Assembly (NCBI GenBank): GCA_020247305.1
Contig: JADCJE010000133.1
Span: 1-55,791, forward strand
Direction: 5' to 3'
DNA: 55,791 nt
Source of the DNA: Phycisphaerales bacterium
GTDB lineage: Bacteria; Planctomycetota; UBA1135; UBA2386
The notes under the pieces are model-generated. The model worked only from the letters and a program-made list of their open reading frames with translations, was not told the DNA's origin and ran no database searches. Below, in pieces: positions 55,699 to 55,791 of this stretch. Every line of letters starts with the position of its first letter. The first letter of the stretch is position 1. A program made the translations under genes and the position numbers.

Positions 55699-55791
55699 TC
55701 ACTCCGCGGCGCCCTCGCTGGCGTCGTCGAGCGCGTCCCCTGCTGGCGGCGCCCGGCAACCCGCCTGCTCCGGAACCGCCAAAGGCAGCCC
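55699..55791 (-). CDS. C-terminal end of a gene entering from the right edge
   Basis: The minus strand is open from the window edge to a TGA at 55699, 30 codons, ending GDALDDASEGAAE. A Pro/Ala/Asp-rich tail like this is plausible for a high-GC protein, but the stretch is too short for identification and may be chance. Confidence 0.3.
   Translation of the reverse strand, partial: GLPLAVPEQAGCRAPPAGDALDDASEGAAE

Overview
The window is very GC-rich (roughly 70-75% by eye), densely coded and bacterial. The likely source is a Planctomycetota bacterium. The clues are several secreted FG-GAP/VCBS proteins, secreted proteins sharing a C-terminal module I associate with planctomycetes, a Suppressor-of-fused domain protein, an LPS-core type glycosyltransferase (outer membrane) and a fused isobutyryl-CoA mutase. 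This assignment is inference; no rRNA or tRNA gene was seen.

Layout. 1-4.6 kb: the 5' part of a secreted protein, a Maf/YceF pyrophosphatase, a low-GC secreted protein behind a frameshifted sigma-factor-like gene, and a SanA-like membrane protein. 4.8-7.7 kb: typA and rnc. 7.9-10.8 kb: an intact secreted FG-GAP protein overlapping a decaying paralogue. 10.8-14.7 kb: a beta-hydroxyacid dehydrogenase, a membrane protein with an HEMGH motif, an ArsM-like methyltransferase that appears to carry selenocysteine at an in-frame UGA, and a broken HATPase/STAS-like gene. 14.9-19.5 kb: mfd and a waaG-like glycosyltransferase.

19.7-33.8 kb is the most striking region: nine co-directional, mostly overlapping genes that all encode exported amidohydrolase-superfamily proteins. 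Only two adjacent members (28254-29666 and 29700-30911) keep the metal-ligand motifs. The other seven (eight modules) keep the fold signatures but have lost them. It looks like a secreted complex or substrate-handling system built from two enzymes and several pseudoenzymes.

33.9-55.8 kb: an NTF2-like protein, icmF, an S15-family peptidase, membrane proteins (YdjM-like; DUF805+SRPBCC), two lipoproteins, a SUFU-domain membrane protein, secreted proteins, a histidine kinase/response regulator pair with a secreted repeat protein behind it, and a decaying tail containing a glycosyltransferase pseudogene, a truncated gene end and two copies of a hairpin-bearing repeat.

Two window-wide patterns stand out. 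Every one of the 16 readable signal-peptidase-I type leaders is followed by Gln at the predicted +1 position. A nested inverted-repeat element occurs twice, about 39 kb apart, between genes.
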